Positions 48,836 to 56,681 are shown, counted from the first letter of the stretch. The stretch: 64,000 bases of DNA from DATAXP01 sp036272935 (GCA_036272935.1 DATAXP010000057.1:56149-120148); one strand, 5' to 3'. The notes: generated from the sequence alone by a model not told the origin. Made by a program: numbers and translations.

Positions 48836-50194
48836 TCAGGACTCCAACAAGCCTCGATAGTTGCGCATGACGAGGTGGCTGTCAATCTTCTGTACCAGAT
48901 CGAATGCCACGCTGACGGCAATCAGCAGGCTCGTGCCGCCGTAAAAGCTGGCGATTTGAGGATCGATGCCCAGCCACGTGCTGACGACCGTCGGGGCGAT
49001 TGCCACGGCCGCCAAGAACCCGGCACCGACGTAGGTGATGCGCACCATCACTTTTTCCAGGTAGTCGGCCGTGCGCTTGCCGGGACGATAGCCGGGAATG
49101 AACGAGCCGAATCCCTTCAGGTTCTCCGACATGTCCTTGGGATTGAAGCTGATCGCCGTCCAGAAGTAGCAGAAGAAGTAGATCAGCGCGATGTACAGCA
49201 TGTTGTGCAGCCAGGCGCTCGGCGAACGGAAGCCGTTGCTCAGCGAGTGCATCCACGAACTGTTCACCTTGTCGGCCAGCCAGGTGAAAAAGAACGTAGG
49301 GAACATCAGCAAGCTGCTGGCGAAGATGATCGGCATCACGCCGGCCTGGTTCACGCGCAGCGGCAGGTACTGCCGAGTGCCGCCGTACACGCGCCGGCCG
49401 CGGACGTGCTTAGCGCTTTGCGTGGGAATGCGCCGCTGGCCCTGCGTGATGAACACCACACCGGCCACCACCGCCACGAACAAGATCACCAGCACGATCA
49501 GCGTTTCGACCCCCATCTGCCCGGCGCCGCCGCTAAGCTGCAAGCCTCCTTCGGCCAGCGGCTTCACCAGGTTCAATCCCGCGGCAGGCATGCGAGCCAG
49601 AATGCCGGCCATGATCAGCAAGCTGATGCCGTTGCCGATGCCGAACTCGTCGATCTGCTCGCCAAGCCACATCAGAAAGATGGTGCCGGCGGTCATGGTC
49701 ATCACGCTGATGATATACCAGCGGATTGGCAGGCTCTCGGGCCCGGACATGAACTCGTCGCGGACCATGTGATTGGCGACCAGGAACTTCACGTAGAAGA
49801 AGCTCTGCCCAATGCACAAAAACACCGTGGCATAGCGGGTGTATTCGTTGATCTTCTTGCGGCCGCTCTCACCTTCCTTTTGCAACTCCTCGAGCGGCTT
49901 CCACACGCTGGCCAACAGTTGGAAAATGATCGACGCCGAGATGTACGGCATGATCCCCAGGCCGAAGATAGTGGCCTGGTCGAGGTTCGAGGCGCTGAAC
50001 GTGGCTACCGAGGACAGGAACTGCCCCAGGCCGGAGTTGCTCTGCGCCTTGAAGAAGTTCGCCATCTCCTCGGGATCGACGATCAGCAGCGGAATCTGCC
50101 AGCCGACGCGATAGATGGCCAGCAGCAGCAGCGTGAGCAGAATTTTCTGCCGCAGCTCGGGGATCGTGAAGATGACGCGGACTTTTTCCCACAT
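48836..50194 (-). CDS. secY: Preprotein translocase subunit SecY
   Basis: A 452-residue polytopic membrane protein with about ten helices, the protein-conducting channel with SecE. Conserved stretches include FTIPELRQKILLTLLLLAIYRVG, ISASIIFQLL, RIPTQSAKHVRGRR and NPKDMSENLKGFGSFIPGYRPGKRTADYLEKVMVRIT (C4/C5 regions). The start at 50194 is chosen since the longer frame lies in the repeat region and lacks homology. It follows rplO and precedes adk, as in the spc operon. Confidence 0.96.
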   Translation of the reverse strand: MWEKVRVIFTIPELRQKILLTLLLLAIYRVGWQIPLLIVDPEEMANFFKAQSNSGLGQFLSSVATFSASNLDQATIFGLGIMPYISASIIFQLLASVWKPLEELQKEGESGRKKINEYTRYATVFLCIGQSFFYVKFLVANHMVRDEFMSGPESLPIRWYIISVMTMTAGTIFLMWLGEQIDEFGIGNGISLLIMAGILARMPAAGLNLVKPLAEGGLQLSGGAGQMGVETLIVLVILFVAVVAGVVFITQGQRRIPTQSAKHVRGRRVYGGTRQYLPLRVNQAGVMPIIFASSLLMFPTFFFTWLADKVNSSWMHSLSNGFRSPSAWLHNMLYIALIYFFCYFWTAISFNPKDMSENLKGFGSFIPGYRPGKRTADYLEKVMVRITYVGAGFLAAVAIAPTVVSTWLGIDPQIASFYGGTSLLIAVSVAFDLVQKIDSHLVMRNYRGLLES

Positions 50195-50234
50195 AGTTCG
50201 TTGCGCCTCCCAGCGCTTCGGTGTCGCTCCAATG

Positions 50235-50343
50235 GCGAATGACGAAGTCCGAATGACGAATAACGAAAACCGAAGGCAACGACATCCGTTCGTCATTCGG
50301 ATTTCGGGCTGCTTTCGTCATTCGAGCTTCGTCATTCGTTATT
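50235..50343. repeat. CGAATGACGAA inverted repeats between rplO and secY
   Basis: GCGAATGACGAAGTCC and CGAATGACGAATAACG are followed by GTTCGTCATTCGGA, TTCGTCATTCGAG and TTCGTCATTCGTTATT. Direct and inverted units of the 11-mer CGAATGACGAA alternate. The rplO TAA is inside the end of the array. Similar short CGAATGACGAATGACGAA units occur at about 52407-52436 between rplF and rpsH. Confidence 0.85.
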
Positions 50344-50827
50344 TCTTCATCTTCTGCTTGTTCTTCACCACCGGTTTCGGTCCCGGCACGACGATCGCCT
50401 CGCCACCGGCCTGCTTGATCTTTTCCAAGGCGCTGGCGCTGAAGCGATGAGCCGAAATCTTCAGCTTCTTCTTCAGCTCGCCGTCGCCGAGGATCTTCAA
50501 CTGGTCGAACCGTCCGTGTACCAGGTTCGCGGCCCGCAGCGACTCGATCGTCACGCTGTCGCCCGACTTGAACGCCTCGTCGAGCTGGCCGACGTTGACG
50601 CTGTGGATTTCGTAGGCCCACTGGTTGTGGAAGCCGCGCTTGGGAATGCGGCGCGAGAGAGGCATCTGGCCGCCTTCGAACGCCGGGTGCGAGGTCCAGC
50701 CGGCAAGCTGGCCCTGCCCCTTGTCGCCGCGACCTGCCGTCTTGCCCCAACCAGAGCCCGGTCCTCGGCCGACACGGCGGCGGCGCTTGTGTTTCTTGAT
50801 GCCACGATGGACGTCGTTGAGGTTCAT
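50339..50827 (-). CDS. rplO: Large ribosomal subunit protein uL15
   Basis: A 162-residue protein with the Gly/Lys/Arg-rich N-terminus (HKRRRRVGRGPGSGWGKTAGRGDKGQ) and ARGGQMPLSRRIPKRGF-like motif (GGQMPLSRRIPKRGF). The longer frame in this region overlaps rpsE and is not used; ATG 50827 overlaps the rpsE stop by 4 nt (ATGA). The gene for uL30 that normally sits between rpsE and rplO has no room here. Confidence 0.95.
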   Translation of the reverse strand: MNLNDVHRGIKKHKRRRRVGRGPGSGWGKTAGRGDKGQGQLAGWTSHPAFEGGQMPLSRRIPKRGFHNQWAYEIHSVNVGQLDEAFKSGDSVTIESLRAANLVHGRFDQLKILGDGELKKKLKISAHRFSASALEKIKQAGGEAIVVPGPKPVVKNKQKMKK

Positions 50828-51390
50828 GCCAGCGAAACTCCTCGCAGGCGTTCCACGTCGGCACGGGTGCGCAGCAGCTTGAGCGCCGCGATCGTGGCCT
50901 TGACGAGGTTCGCCGGATTGGTCGAGCCGAAGCTCTTGCTCAGAATGTCGTGAATGCCGGTCGCTTCGCACACGGCCCGGACGCTCGATCCGGCGATCAC
51001 GCCGGTGCCCGGCGCCGCGGGAATCAGCACCACTTTCGCGGCTCCGAAGTTCCCCTGCACCGTGTGCGGAATGGTCTTGCCGGACAGCGGCACCATAAAC
51101 ATGTTGCGCGTGCCGTCCTTCACCGCCTTTTCGACGCTCGGCGGCACTTCGTTCGCCTTGCCGTGCCCCCAGCCGACGCGGCCGCGGCCATCGCCGACGA
51201 CCACCATCGCGCTGAAGCTGAACCGGCGGCCACCTTTGACCACCGCGGCGCAGCGGCGAATCTTGACGACCTTTTCCATCACGCCGTCGCGGCTCTCGCG
51301 CTGGTTGTCGCGCGGACCGTCGCCGCGGCGGCCACGGCCACGCTGTTGCTGCTGTTCGCCGCCGGAAGACTCTCGAACGTTGGATGCCAT
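50824..51390 (-). CDS. rpsE: Small ribosomal subunit protein uS5
   Basis: A 188-residue protein. The central fold is seen in EKVVKIRRCAAVVKGGRRFSFSAMVVVGDGRGRVGWGHGKANEVP and NMFMVPLSGKTIPHTVQGNFGAAKVVLIPAAPGTGVIAGSSVRAVCEATG. The first 36 residues are a Gln/Arg/Gly-rich extension (SGGEQQQQRGRGRRGDG). Its stop overlaps the rplO start. Confidence 0.96.
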   Translation of the reverse strand: MASNVRESSGGEQQQQRGRGRRGDGPRDNQRESRDGVMEKVVKIRRCAAVVKGGRRFSFSAMVVVGDGRGRVGWGHGKANEVPPSVEKAVKDGTRNMFMVPLSGKTIPHTVQGNFGAAKVVLIPAAPGTGVIAGSSVRAVCEATGIHDILSKSFGSTNPANLVKATIAALKLLRTRADVERLRGVSLA

Positions 51391-51428
51391 GTTTTGCCCC
51401 CGGCCAGAGGCCGGGCTGATGGGTTGGG

Positions 51429-51797
51429 TTAGAAATTCAATCCCGCTTCGCGGGCCGCGTCGGCCAGCGCCGCGATCCGGCCATGATACTTGTACTCGCG
51501 GCGATCGAACGCCACGTCCTTAATTCCGGCGGCCATGGCGCGCTCGGCGATGAGCTTGCCGACGGCCATCGCGGCCCCTTTGTTGCCGCCGTACTTGATC
51601 TCGGCCGGCGCGTCCTTCTCGTGCGTGCTGGCGCTGACGAGCGTTCGGCCGTCGTGATCGTCGATCAACTGCACGTAAGTGTGCTTGTGGCTGCGGAAGA
51701 CGCTCAACCGCGGCCGGCTCGCATCTCCCTTCAAGCGATTGCGCACCCGACGCCGACGACGCATGCGCTGCTGAAAGATGGTTTTTTCGTGGTTCAT
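51429..51797 (-). CDS. rplR: Large ribosomal subunit protein uL18
   Basis: A 122-residue protein with the N-terminal MRRRRRVRNRLKGDASRPRLSVFRSHKHTYVQLIDD and ending DRREYKYHGRIAALADAAREAGLNF, which is the standard uL18 C-terminus. It binds 5S rRNA. It lies 38 nt upstream of rpsE. Confidence 0.95.
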   Translation of the reverse strand: MNHEKTIFQQRMRRRRRVRNRLKGDASRPRLSVFRSHKHTYVQLIDDHDGRTLVSASTHEKDAPAEIKYGGNKGAAMAVGKLIAERAMAAGIKDVAFDRREYKYHGRIAALADAAREAGLNF

Positions 51798-51849
51798 GGG
51801 TCAATGCCTCGAACAAAACGCGGTCGCCGCGGCGACCGGCTAAACTGTG

Positions 51850-52395
51850 TTACTTCGTCATCGCCTTGCCGGCCTTGCGGCGGACGACTTCGCCTTCGTA
51901 CCGCACGCCCTTGCCCTTGTACGGCTCGGGCTTGCGCACCGCCCGCACTTCGGCCGCAAACTGGCCGACCTTTTGCTTGTCGATTCCCTTGATGACGACG
52001 TGCGTCTGATCGGGGCAGCTGACCGTCAATCCTGTGGGAATCTCCAGATGTACTTCGTTGGCGTAGCCGACGCGCAGTTGCAGAATATTCTTCTGGATCG
52101 CCGCCAGGTAGCCGACGCCGACGATCTCCAGCTTCTTCTCGTAGCCGTCGGTCACGCCGCGCATCATGTTGTTGATCACCGCGCGGGTCAGGCCGTGCAG
52201 CGCACGGGCCGGCCGCGAGTCTCCCTTGCGATCGACGACCACCTGCCTCTTGGCGTCGTCGAACGACACCTTCACTTCGGGGCGAAACGTCCACGCCAGC
52301 TTGCCGAGCTTGCCTTCGATGTTGATCGTCTGACCATCGACGCCGACCTTCACACCAGCGGGGACGGCGACGGGCTTTTTTCCGATACGCGACAT
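51850..52395 (-). CDS. rplF: Large ribosomal subunit protein uL6
   Basis: A 181-residue protein beginning MSRIGKKPVAVPAGVKVGVDG with the two-fold repeat of the L6 domain. The terminal signature is GKGVRYEGEVVRRKAGKAMTK. Its position after rpsH and before rplR fits the spc order. Confidence 0.96.
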   Translation of the reverse strand: MSRIGKKPVAVPAGVKVGVDGQTINIEGKLGKLAWTFRPEVKVSFDDAKRQVVVDRKGDSRPARALHGLTRAVINNMMRGVTDGYEKKLEIVGVGYLAAIQKNILQLRVGYANEVHLEIPTGLTVSCPDQTHVVIKGIDKQKVGQFAAEVRAVRKPEPYKGKGVRYEGEVVRRKAGKAMTK

Positions 52396-52439
52396 GGCAG
52401 CAACCTAATGACGAATCTCGAATGACGAATGACGAACGC

Positions 52440-52835
52440 CTACCACAACTCGCACAGCACCTCGCCGCCCAAGTGCCGTTGCCGCGCCTCGCGATCGCTC
52501 ACCACGCCGTGGCTGGTGCTGAGCACCGTGATCCCCAGGCCGTTGAGCACCGGGCGCAGGCCGTCGGCCCCCGAGTACACGCGGCGCCCCGGCTTGCTGA
52601 CGCGCTTGATGTGCCGGATCACGCGCTCGCCGTTGGGGCCGTACTTCAGTTGCAGGCGCAGTTGCTTGGCCGGCTCCGCTGCGACTTCCTCGAAGTCCCA
52701 GATGAAGCCTTCGCGCTTGAGCACTTCGGCCAGGCCGCGCTTCACCTTCGACAAGGGCATCTCGACATACTGGCGCTCGACGCGGACCGCATTGCGGATG
52801 CGGGTCAACATGTCGGCGATCGGGTCGGTCATCAT
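52440..52835 (-). CDS. rpsH: Small ribosomal subunit protein uS8
   Basis: A 131-residue protein beginning MTDPIADMLTRIRNAVRVERQYVEMPLSKVKRGLAEVLKREGFI and ending in TVLSTSHGVVSDREARQRHLGGEVLCELW, both diagnostic. It binds the central domain of 16S rRNA. The first ATG (52835) and second (52832) are adjacent. Confidence 0.96.
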   Translation of the reverse strand: MMTDPIADMLTRIRNAVRVERQYVEMPLSKVKRGLAEVLKREGFIWDFEEVAAEPAKQLRLQLKYGPNGERVIRHIKRVSKPGRRVYSGADGLRPVLNGLGITVLSTSHGVVSDREARQRHLGGEVLCELW

Positions 52836-52879
52836 CGGTTCAGGTTTCCCTCGATCTCAAATATTCGAGCAGCTTTCAG

Positions 52880-53065
52880 TTACCAACTCGCCTTGCGTAG
52901 TCCCGGAATCAGCCCTTCATCCCCCAACTTGCGGATGCAAATCCGGCAGAGGCGGAACTTGCGATACACCGCCCGGGGGCGGCCGCAGAGCTTGCAACGC
53001 GACTCGCGCCGTGACGAGAACTTTGGCGTGCGGTTGGCCTTGGCAATCTTCGACTTACTGGCCAT
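52880..53065 (-). CDS. rpsN: Small ribosomal subunit protein uS14, zinc-binding type
   Basis: A 61-residue protein with a zinc ribbon: CKLCGRPRAVYRKF and CRICIRKLGDEG give the four Cys. It ends LIPGLRKASW. This is the short C+ form. It sits between rplE and rpsH. Confidence 0.96.
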   Translation of the reverse strand: MASKSKIAKANRTPKFSSRRESRCKLCGRPRAVYRKFRLCRICIRKLGDEGLIPGLRKASW

Positions 53066-53116
53066 GAACGGTCCTAATGAATGGATAGGTTAAACGCGTG
53101 ATCGGTTCGTGGGCGC

Positions 53117-53755
53117 TCAAGCCGCTCCGGTCTTCGATTTCTCTTCCACCTTGAACGGCAGGCCGAAGCCGCGCAGCAGCTCGCGGGCCTCCTCGTTGTT
53201 TTCGACACTCGTGACCATCGTGATGTTCATTCCCTGCGGCCGGATGAACTTGTCAGGGTTCAATTCCGGGAACACCAACTGCTCGGCGAGCCCCAGGCTG
53301 TAGTTGCCGTGGCCATCGAACGCGTTGGGGTTCAGACCGCGGAAATCGCGCACGCGCGGCAAGGCGATTGAGATCAGGCGGTCGAGGAACTCGTACATCC
53401 GCGCTCCGCGCATGGTCACCTTGGCACCGATCTCGAGACCTTCGCGCAGGCGGAAGTTCGCGATCGCCTTGCGGGCGCGGCGGACGCTCGGCTTCTGGCC
53501 GGTGATCTGGCCGAGCGCGGCCGTGGCTTCTTCCATGTGTTTCTTTTCGGTGATCGCGCTGCCGACGCCCATGTTGACGACGATCTTCTCCAGCCGCGGC
53601 AGCGACAGGCGATTTTCGCGACCCAGCGTCTTGGCCAGGGCCGGCAGGATCGTCTGCTGGTATTGCAGCCAGAGGCGCGGCGGCGGCGCCTTGCCAGTCG
53701 ACCCGGCGGGTGCGTCTTTGTCTTTCTTCTTTTTCTCGGCGGTCTTGGCGGCCAT
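53117..53755 (-). CDS. rplE: Large ribosomal subunit protein uL5
   Basis: A 212-residue protein. The core includes LPRLEKIVVNMGVGSAITEKK, GQITGQKPSVRRARKAIANFRLREGLEIGAKVTMRGARMYEFLDRLISIALPRVRDFRGL and EARELLRGFGLPF. It has an N-terminal Lys-rich extension of about 30 residues (EKKKKDKDAPAGSTGK). The start at 53755 is inferred; a longer frame to 53830 lies in the repeat and lacks homology. It contacts 5S rRNA. Confidence 0.95.
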   Translation of the reverse strand: MAAKTAEKKKKDKDAPAGSTGKAPPPRLWLQYQQTILPALAKTLGRENRLSLPRLEKIVVNMGVGSAITEKKHMEEATAALGQITGQKPSVRRARKAIANFRLREGLEIGAKVTMRGARMYEFLDRLISIALPRVRDFRGLNPNAFDGHGNYSLGLAEQLVFPELNPDKFIRPQGMNITMVTSVENNEEARELLRGFGLPFKVEEKSKTGAA

Positions 53756-53776
53756 GGTCTCGAGTCCCATCTTCGT

Positions 53777-53832
53777 GGGTGCCATGCTCACGCTGCGTGA
53801 GCATGCCCACGGCGAGCGTGGGCATGGCACCC
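53777..53832. repeat. Cruciform-like repeat between rplX and rplE
   Basis: The outer arms GGGTGCCATGC and GCATGGCACCC (11 bp, perfect) enclose two inner hairpins, GCTCACG/CGTGAGC and GCCCAC/GTGGGC. It is a small dispersed palindrome of the GTGCCATGC type, here in the spacer between two ribosomal genes. Confidence 0.85.
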
Positions 53833-53840
53833 TACTGGTT

Positions 53841-54206
53841 CTACTTGGCGGTTGCTTTGGTTTTCGGAATGCGTTGTTTCTTCGGAGGCGACAGTCGGCG
53901 GATCATGCTTCCCGACGACTTGCAGTACAGCTCGCGGGCGCCGTCGCTCGTGATCCGCACGCCGGTGCGCGTTGGCTTGCCGGTGGCCGGTGATACCAGC
54001 ATCACGTTCGATAGCTGGATCGGCATCTCCTTCGACAGCCGCCCGCCTTGCGGGTTCTTCTGGCTGCGCTTGAGATGCTTCAGCACGCGGTTCATCCCCT
54101 CGACCACGAGCTTGCCCGCCGTGTGATCGACGCTGAGCACCTTGCCGCGCTGTCCGCGGTCGTTCCCCGCGATCACTTCCACCGTATCGCCGACGATAAT
54201 ATGCAT
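53841..54206 (-). CDS. rplX: Large ribosomal subunit protein uL24
   Basis: A 121-residue KOW-domain protein: IIVGDTVEVIAGNDRGQRGKVLSVDHTAGKLVVEGMNRVLKHLKRSQKNPQGGRLSKEMPIQLSNVMLV. The C-terminus (RIPKTKATAK) is extended and basic. It is next to rplN, two nt away. Confidence 0.95.
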   Translation of the reverse strand: MHIIVGDTVEVIAGNDRGQRGKVLSVDHTAGKLVVEGMNRVLKHLKRSQKNPQGGRLSKEMPIQLSNVMLVSPATGKPTRTGVRITSDGARELYCKSSGSMIRRLSPPKKQRIPKTKATAK

Positions 54207-54208
54207 GG

Positions 54209-54577
54209 CTACACCACTTCCGCCGCGAGGCTCACGATCTTCATAAAGTTCTTCTCGCGCAGCTCGCGGGCCACGGCGCCGAAGATACGCGTGCCGCGCG
54301 GGTTCTTCTCGTTGTCGATCAACACCAAAGCATTCGTGTCGAACCGCACGTAGCTGCCGTCGGTGCGGCGCGTCGGCTGCTTGCAGCGGACCACGACGCC
54401 GCGGACCACGGCCCCCTTTTTCACGTCGCTGCCGGCCAGCACGCTCTTGACGCTACAGACCACAACATCGCCCAGGCCGGCGGTGCGCTTCCGCGACCCG
54501 CCGAGCACCTTGATGCACATGACCTCCTTGGCGCCGGTGTTGTCGGCCACCGTAAGTCGTGTCTGCATCTGGATCAT
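54209..54577 (-). CDS. rplN: Large ribosomal subunit protein uL14
   Basis: A 122-residue protein with MIQMQTRLTVADNTGAKEVMCIKVLGGS, VVRCKQPTRRTDGSYVRFDTNALVLIDNEKNPRGTRIFGAVARELREKNFMKIVSLAAEVV. It lies at the subunit interface of the ribosome. Confidence 0.97.
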   Translation of the reverse strand: MIQMQTRLTVADNTGAKEVMCIKVLGGSRKRTAGLGDVVVCSVKSVLAGSDVKKGAVVRGVVVRCKQPTRRTDGSYVRFDTNALVLIDNEKNPRGTRIFGAVARELREKNFMKIVSLAAEVV

Positions 54578-54628
54578 GGTTCATCCCACCCTTGTTTCTG
54601 AAAACGCGACGCGGCGCGTGGCCGCGGG

Positions 54629-54919
54629 TTACTTGGTTTCCGTCTCGCTGTGACGCAGCGCGTGCAGGTCGACCAACTTGCTCTTGGTCACGATGCGCAC
54701 CAGCTCCCAGCGCTTCAGGCGTGAGCGCGGCGGGCACTCGCGGATTTCCACCGTGTCGCCGTTGTGCGATTCTTCTTGCTCGTCATGCACATGGCAGACG
54801 GTCTTCCGCTTCAGGATCTTGCCGTATTTCGGATGCTTCACGAGCCGGGGAATCTCGACCCGACGCGTCTTCTTGGCCTTGTCGCGGGTGACGGTGCCGA
54901 TGGCGAGGCGCTTGGGCAT
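54629..54919 (-). CDS. rpsQ: Small ribosomal subunit protein uS17
   Basis: A 96-residue OB-fold protein: GTVTRDKAKKTRRVEIPRLVKHPKYGKILKRKTVCHVHDEQEESHNGDTVEIRECPPRSRLKRWELV. It binds 16S rRNA. It follows rpmC. Confidence 0.95.
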   Translation of the reverse strand: MPKRLAIGTVTRDKAKKTRRVEIPRLVKHPKYGKILKRKTVCHVHDEQEESHNGDTVEIRECPPRSRLKRWELVRIVTKSKLVDLHALRHSETETK

Positions 54920-54943
54920 GGTTTACTCGTGCTCTCGAACGTT

Positions 54944-54973
54944 GATTACTTGGTCGCGGATTACTTGGTCGCG
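54944..54973. repeat. 15-bp tandem duplication across the rpmC stop codon
   Basis: GATTACTTGGTCGCG at 54944-54958 is repeated exactly at 54959-54973. On the coding strand the final ATK-stop codons of rpmC are followed by an in-frame second copy of the same codons and stop. A matching pattern occurs in rpsS at 56652-56681. Confidence 0.9.
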
Positions 54974-55170
54974 CCGACCGCCTTGGCCGCACGCTCGGAT
55001 TGAATGGTTTTCACGCGGGCGATCAGCCGACGGTTCTTGCGCAGTTCGCTGGGGGTGTCGAGCCGTTCGGTCTGGTTCTTCAACCGCAGGCGAAACAGCG
55101 TCTCGGCCGCCTCCTTGATGGTGAGGCCGAGCTGCTCGTCGCTCATCTCGCGTAGTTCTTTGGCGTTCAT
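54961..55170 (-). CDS. rpmC: Large ribosomal subunit protein uL29
   Basis: A 69-residue protein: MNAKELREMSDEQLGLTIKEAAETLFRLRLKNQTERLDTPSELRKNRRLIARVKTI. The start is ATG 55170; the long upstream frame is a shadow of rplP. It ends KAVGATK, and this last part is tandemly duplicated. Confidence 0.94.
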   Translation of the reverse strand: MNAKELREMSDEQLGLTIKEAAETLFRLRLKNQTERLDTPSELRKNRRLIARVKTIQSERAAKAVGATK

Positions 55171-55190
55171 GGTCGTTGCCTTTCCACTAA

Positions 55191-55607
55191 CTACATTGCG
55201 CGGCGGCGGATGAACCGCACGCGCAGCGGCATCTTGTGCGCCAGGCGGCGGAAGCAAATCCGCGCCGCCTCTTCGCTCACGCCGCCGATTTCGTACAGGA
55301 TCGTGCCCGGCTTGATCACCGCGGCCCAATACTCCGGTTCGCCTTTGCCTTTGCCCATGCGCGTTTCCAGCGGAATGCTGCTGATGCTCTTGTGCGGGAA
55401 GACGCGGATGTACAGTCGCCCCTCGGTGCGCAGATACTGCTGCGCACTGATGCGCCCGGCCTCGATCGTCGCCGCCGGCAGCCAGCCCCCTTGCACGGCC
55501 TGCAAGCCGAAATCACCAAAGACGACGCGGTTGCCGCGCGTGGCGTTACCTCTTATACGTCCTCTTTGGCTTTTTCGGTGCTTGACCCTCTTGGGCATCA
55601 ACGCCAT
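55191..55607 (-). CDS. rplP: Large ribosomal subunit protein uL16
   Basis: A 138-residue protein. MPKRVKHRKSQRGRIRGNATRGNRVVFGDFGLQAV, then YIRVFPHKSISSIPLETRMGKGKGEPEYWAAVIKPGTILYEIGGV, are typical. GAGGAG lies 7 nt before ATG 55607, inside rpsC. The 5' end overlaps the last 62 nt of rpsC in another frame. A start at 55598 (MPKRV) would still overlap by 53 nt. Confidence 0.95.
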   Translation of the reverse strand: MALMPKRVKHRKSQRGRIRGNATRGNRVVFGDFGLQAVQGGWLPAATIEAGRISAQQYLRTEGRLYIRVFPHKSISSIPLETRMGKGKGEPEYWAAVIKPGTILYEIGGVSEEAARICFRRLAHKMPLRVRFIRRRAM

Positions 55608-56244
55608 CGGTCGGCTCCTCGTGATACATGCCTTGATTGACCCATACCTTGACGCCGATGTGACCTTGCGGCGTCATCGCCTCGGTGAATCCGTAATCCA
55701 CCTTGGCTCGCAGCGTCGAGAGCGGCAGGCTGCCGGCGCCCGCCTTCTCGCAGCGCGCCATTTCCGAACCCGCCAATCGTCCCGACAACTGCACCTTGAT
55801 TCCCTTGGCCCCCGCGTCCATCGTTTGCTCGATCGACCGCTTCATCGTGCGCCGGAAGCTGGCCCGCTTGGATAGCTGCTCGGCAATGTCCTCGGCAACC
55901 AACTGCGCCTGGATTTCCGGACGGCCCACTTCCTCGATCTTGATGTTGATCCGGCGGCCAACCAGGTCTTGCAGCTCGGCCTGTAGGCGTTCGACTTCCT
56001 GCCCCTTGCGGCCGATGATCACGCCCGGCCGCGCGGTGAACATCGACACCTTCACCTCATCGCGGGTCCGCTCGATCTCGATCTTCGGAATGCCGGCGAA
56101 CTTATACTTCGCCTTGATGAACTTGCGGATCTTATGATCCTCGAGCAGCAGTTCGCTGAACTCCTTCTTCGAGGCGTACCAGCGGCTTTTCCAACCGACC
56201 ATCACGCCGGTGCGGAAACTCGTCGGATTGACTTTCTGGCCCAT
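55546..56244 (-). CDS. rpsC: Small ribosomal subunit protein uS3
   Basis: A 232-residue protein: MGQKVNPTSFRTGVMVGWKSRWYASKKEFSELLLEDHKIRKFI, the KH domain (RTRDEVKVSMFTARPGVIIGRKGQEVERLQAELQDL) and the C-terminal RAKVDYGFTEAMTPQGHIGVKVWVNQG. The last part (EEPTDGVDAQEGQAPKKPKRTYKR) overlaps the start of rplP and includes its SD. Confidence 0.95.
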   Translation of the reverse strand: MGQKVNPTSFRTGVMVGWKSRWYASKKEFSELLLEDHKIRKFIKAKYKFAGIPKIEIERTRDEVKVSMFTARPGVIIGRKGQEVERLQAELQDLVGRRINIKIEEVGRPEIQAQLVAEDIAEQLSKRASFRRTMKRSIEQTMDAGAKGIKVQLSGRLAGSEMARCEKAGAGSLPLSTLRAKVDYGFTEAMTPQGHIGVKVWVNQGMYHEEPTDGVDAQEGQAPKKPKRTYKR

Positions 56245-56271
56245 AAATCTCGAATCGCAGGGTGAGGTGGT

Positions 56272-56634
56272 TTACTCTTCGGTCTCGGCCGCCGCTTGTG
56301 CGTACAGGCTGTCGAGCGTGACGTGAATGTGGCTGGTGCGCTTCTTGATCAGGAACGCCTGGCCGCGCGAACGGGGCTGCACCCGTTTGAACATCGGCCC
56401 TTCGTCGACACGCGCCTCGGTCACCACCAGGTTCGTGACGTTCGTGGCCCGCTGCTCTTCGGCATTGCCCAGGGCGCTCTTGAGCACCTTTTCGATCAAG
56501 CGCGCCCCGCGCTGCGGCATGTAGCGCAGCAGGTCGAGCGCTTCGTCGGCATGCTTGCCGCGAATCAGGTCGGCAATCAGCCGCACCTTGCGGGCACTGA
56601 TGCGAGCGTGTTTGTGGGTGGCCTTGTAGGGCAT
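56272..56634 (-). CDS. rplV: Large ribosomal subunit protein uL22
   Basis: A 120-residue protein: KATHKHARISARKVRLIADLIRGKHADEALDLLRYMPQRGARLIEKVLKSALGNAEEQ, with the exit-tunnel loop RVQPRSRGQAFLIKKRTSHIHVTL. It follows rpsS. Confidence 0.95.
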   Translation of the reverse strand: MPYKATHKHARISARKVRLIADLIRGKHADEALDLLRYMPQRGARLIEKVLKSALGNAEEQRATNVTNLVVTEARVDEGPMFKRVQPRSRGQAFLIKKRTSHIHVTLDSLYAQAAAETEE

Positions 56635-56651
56635 GACAGGCTCTCGACAAA

Positions 56652-56681
56652 TTACTTGGTGTCAGCTTACTTGGTGTCAGC
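56652..56681. repeat. 15-bp tandem duplication across the rpsS stop codon
   Basis: TTACTTGGTGTCAGC at 56652-56666 is repeated exactly at 56667-56681. On the coding strand, ADTK-stop of rpsS is followed by an in-frame second copy ADTK-stop. The pattern parallels the rpmC repeat. Confidence 0.9.

Noticed and set aside
48269..50242. A 657-codon plus-strand frame opposite adk and secY
   Set aside because: It is a shadow of the highly conserved adk and secY frames; its product is rich in His, Gln and Arg and has no domain.
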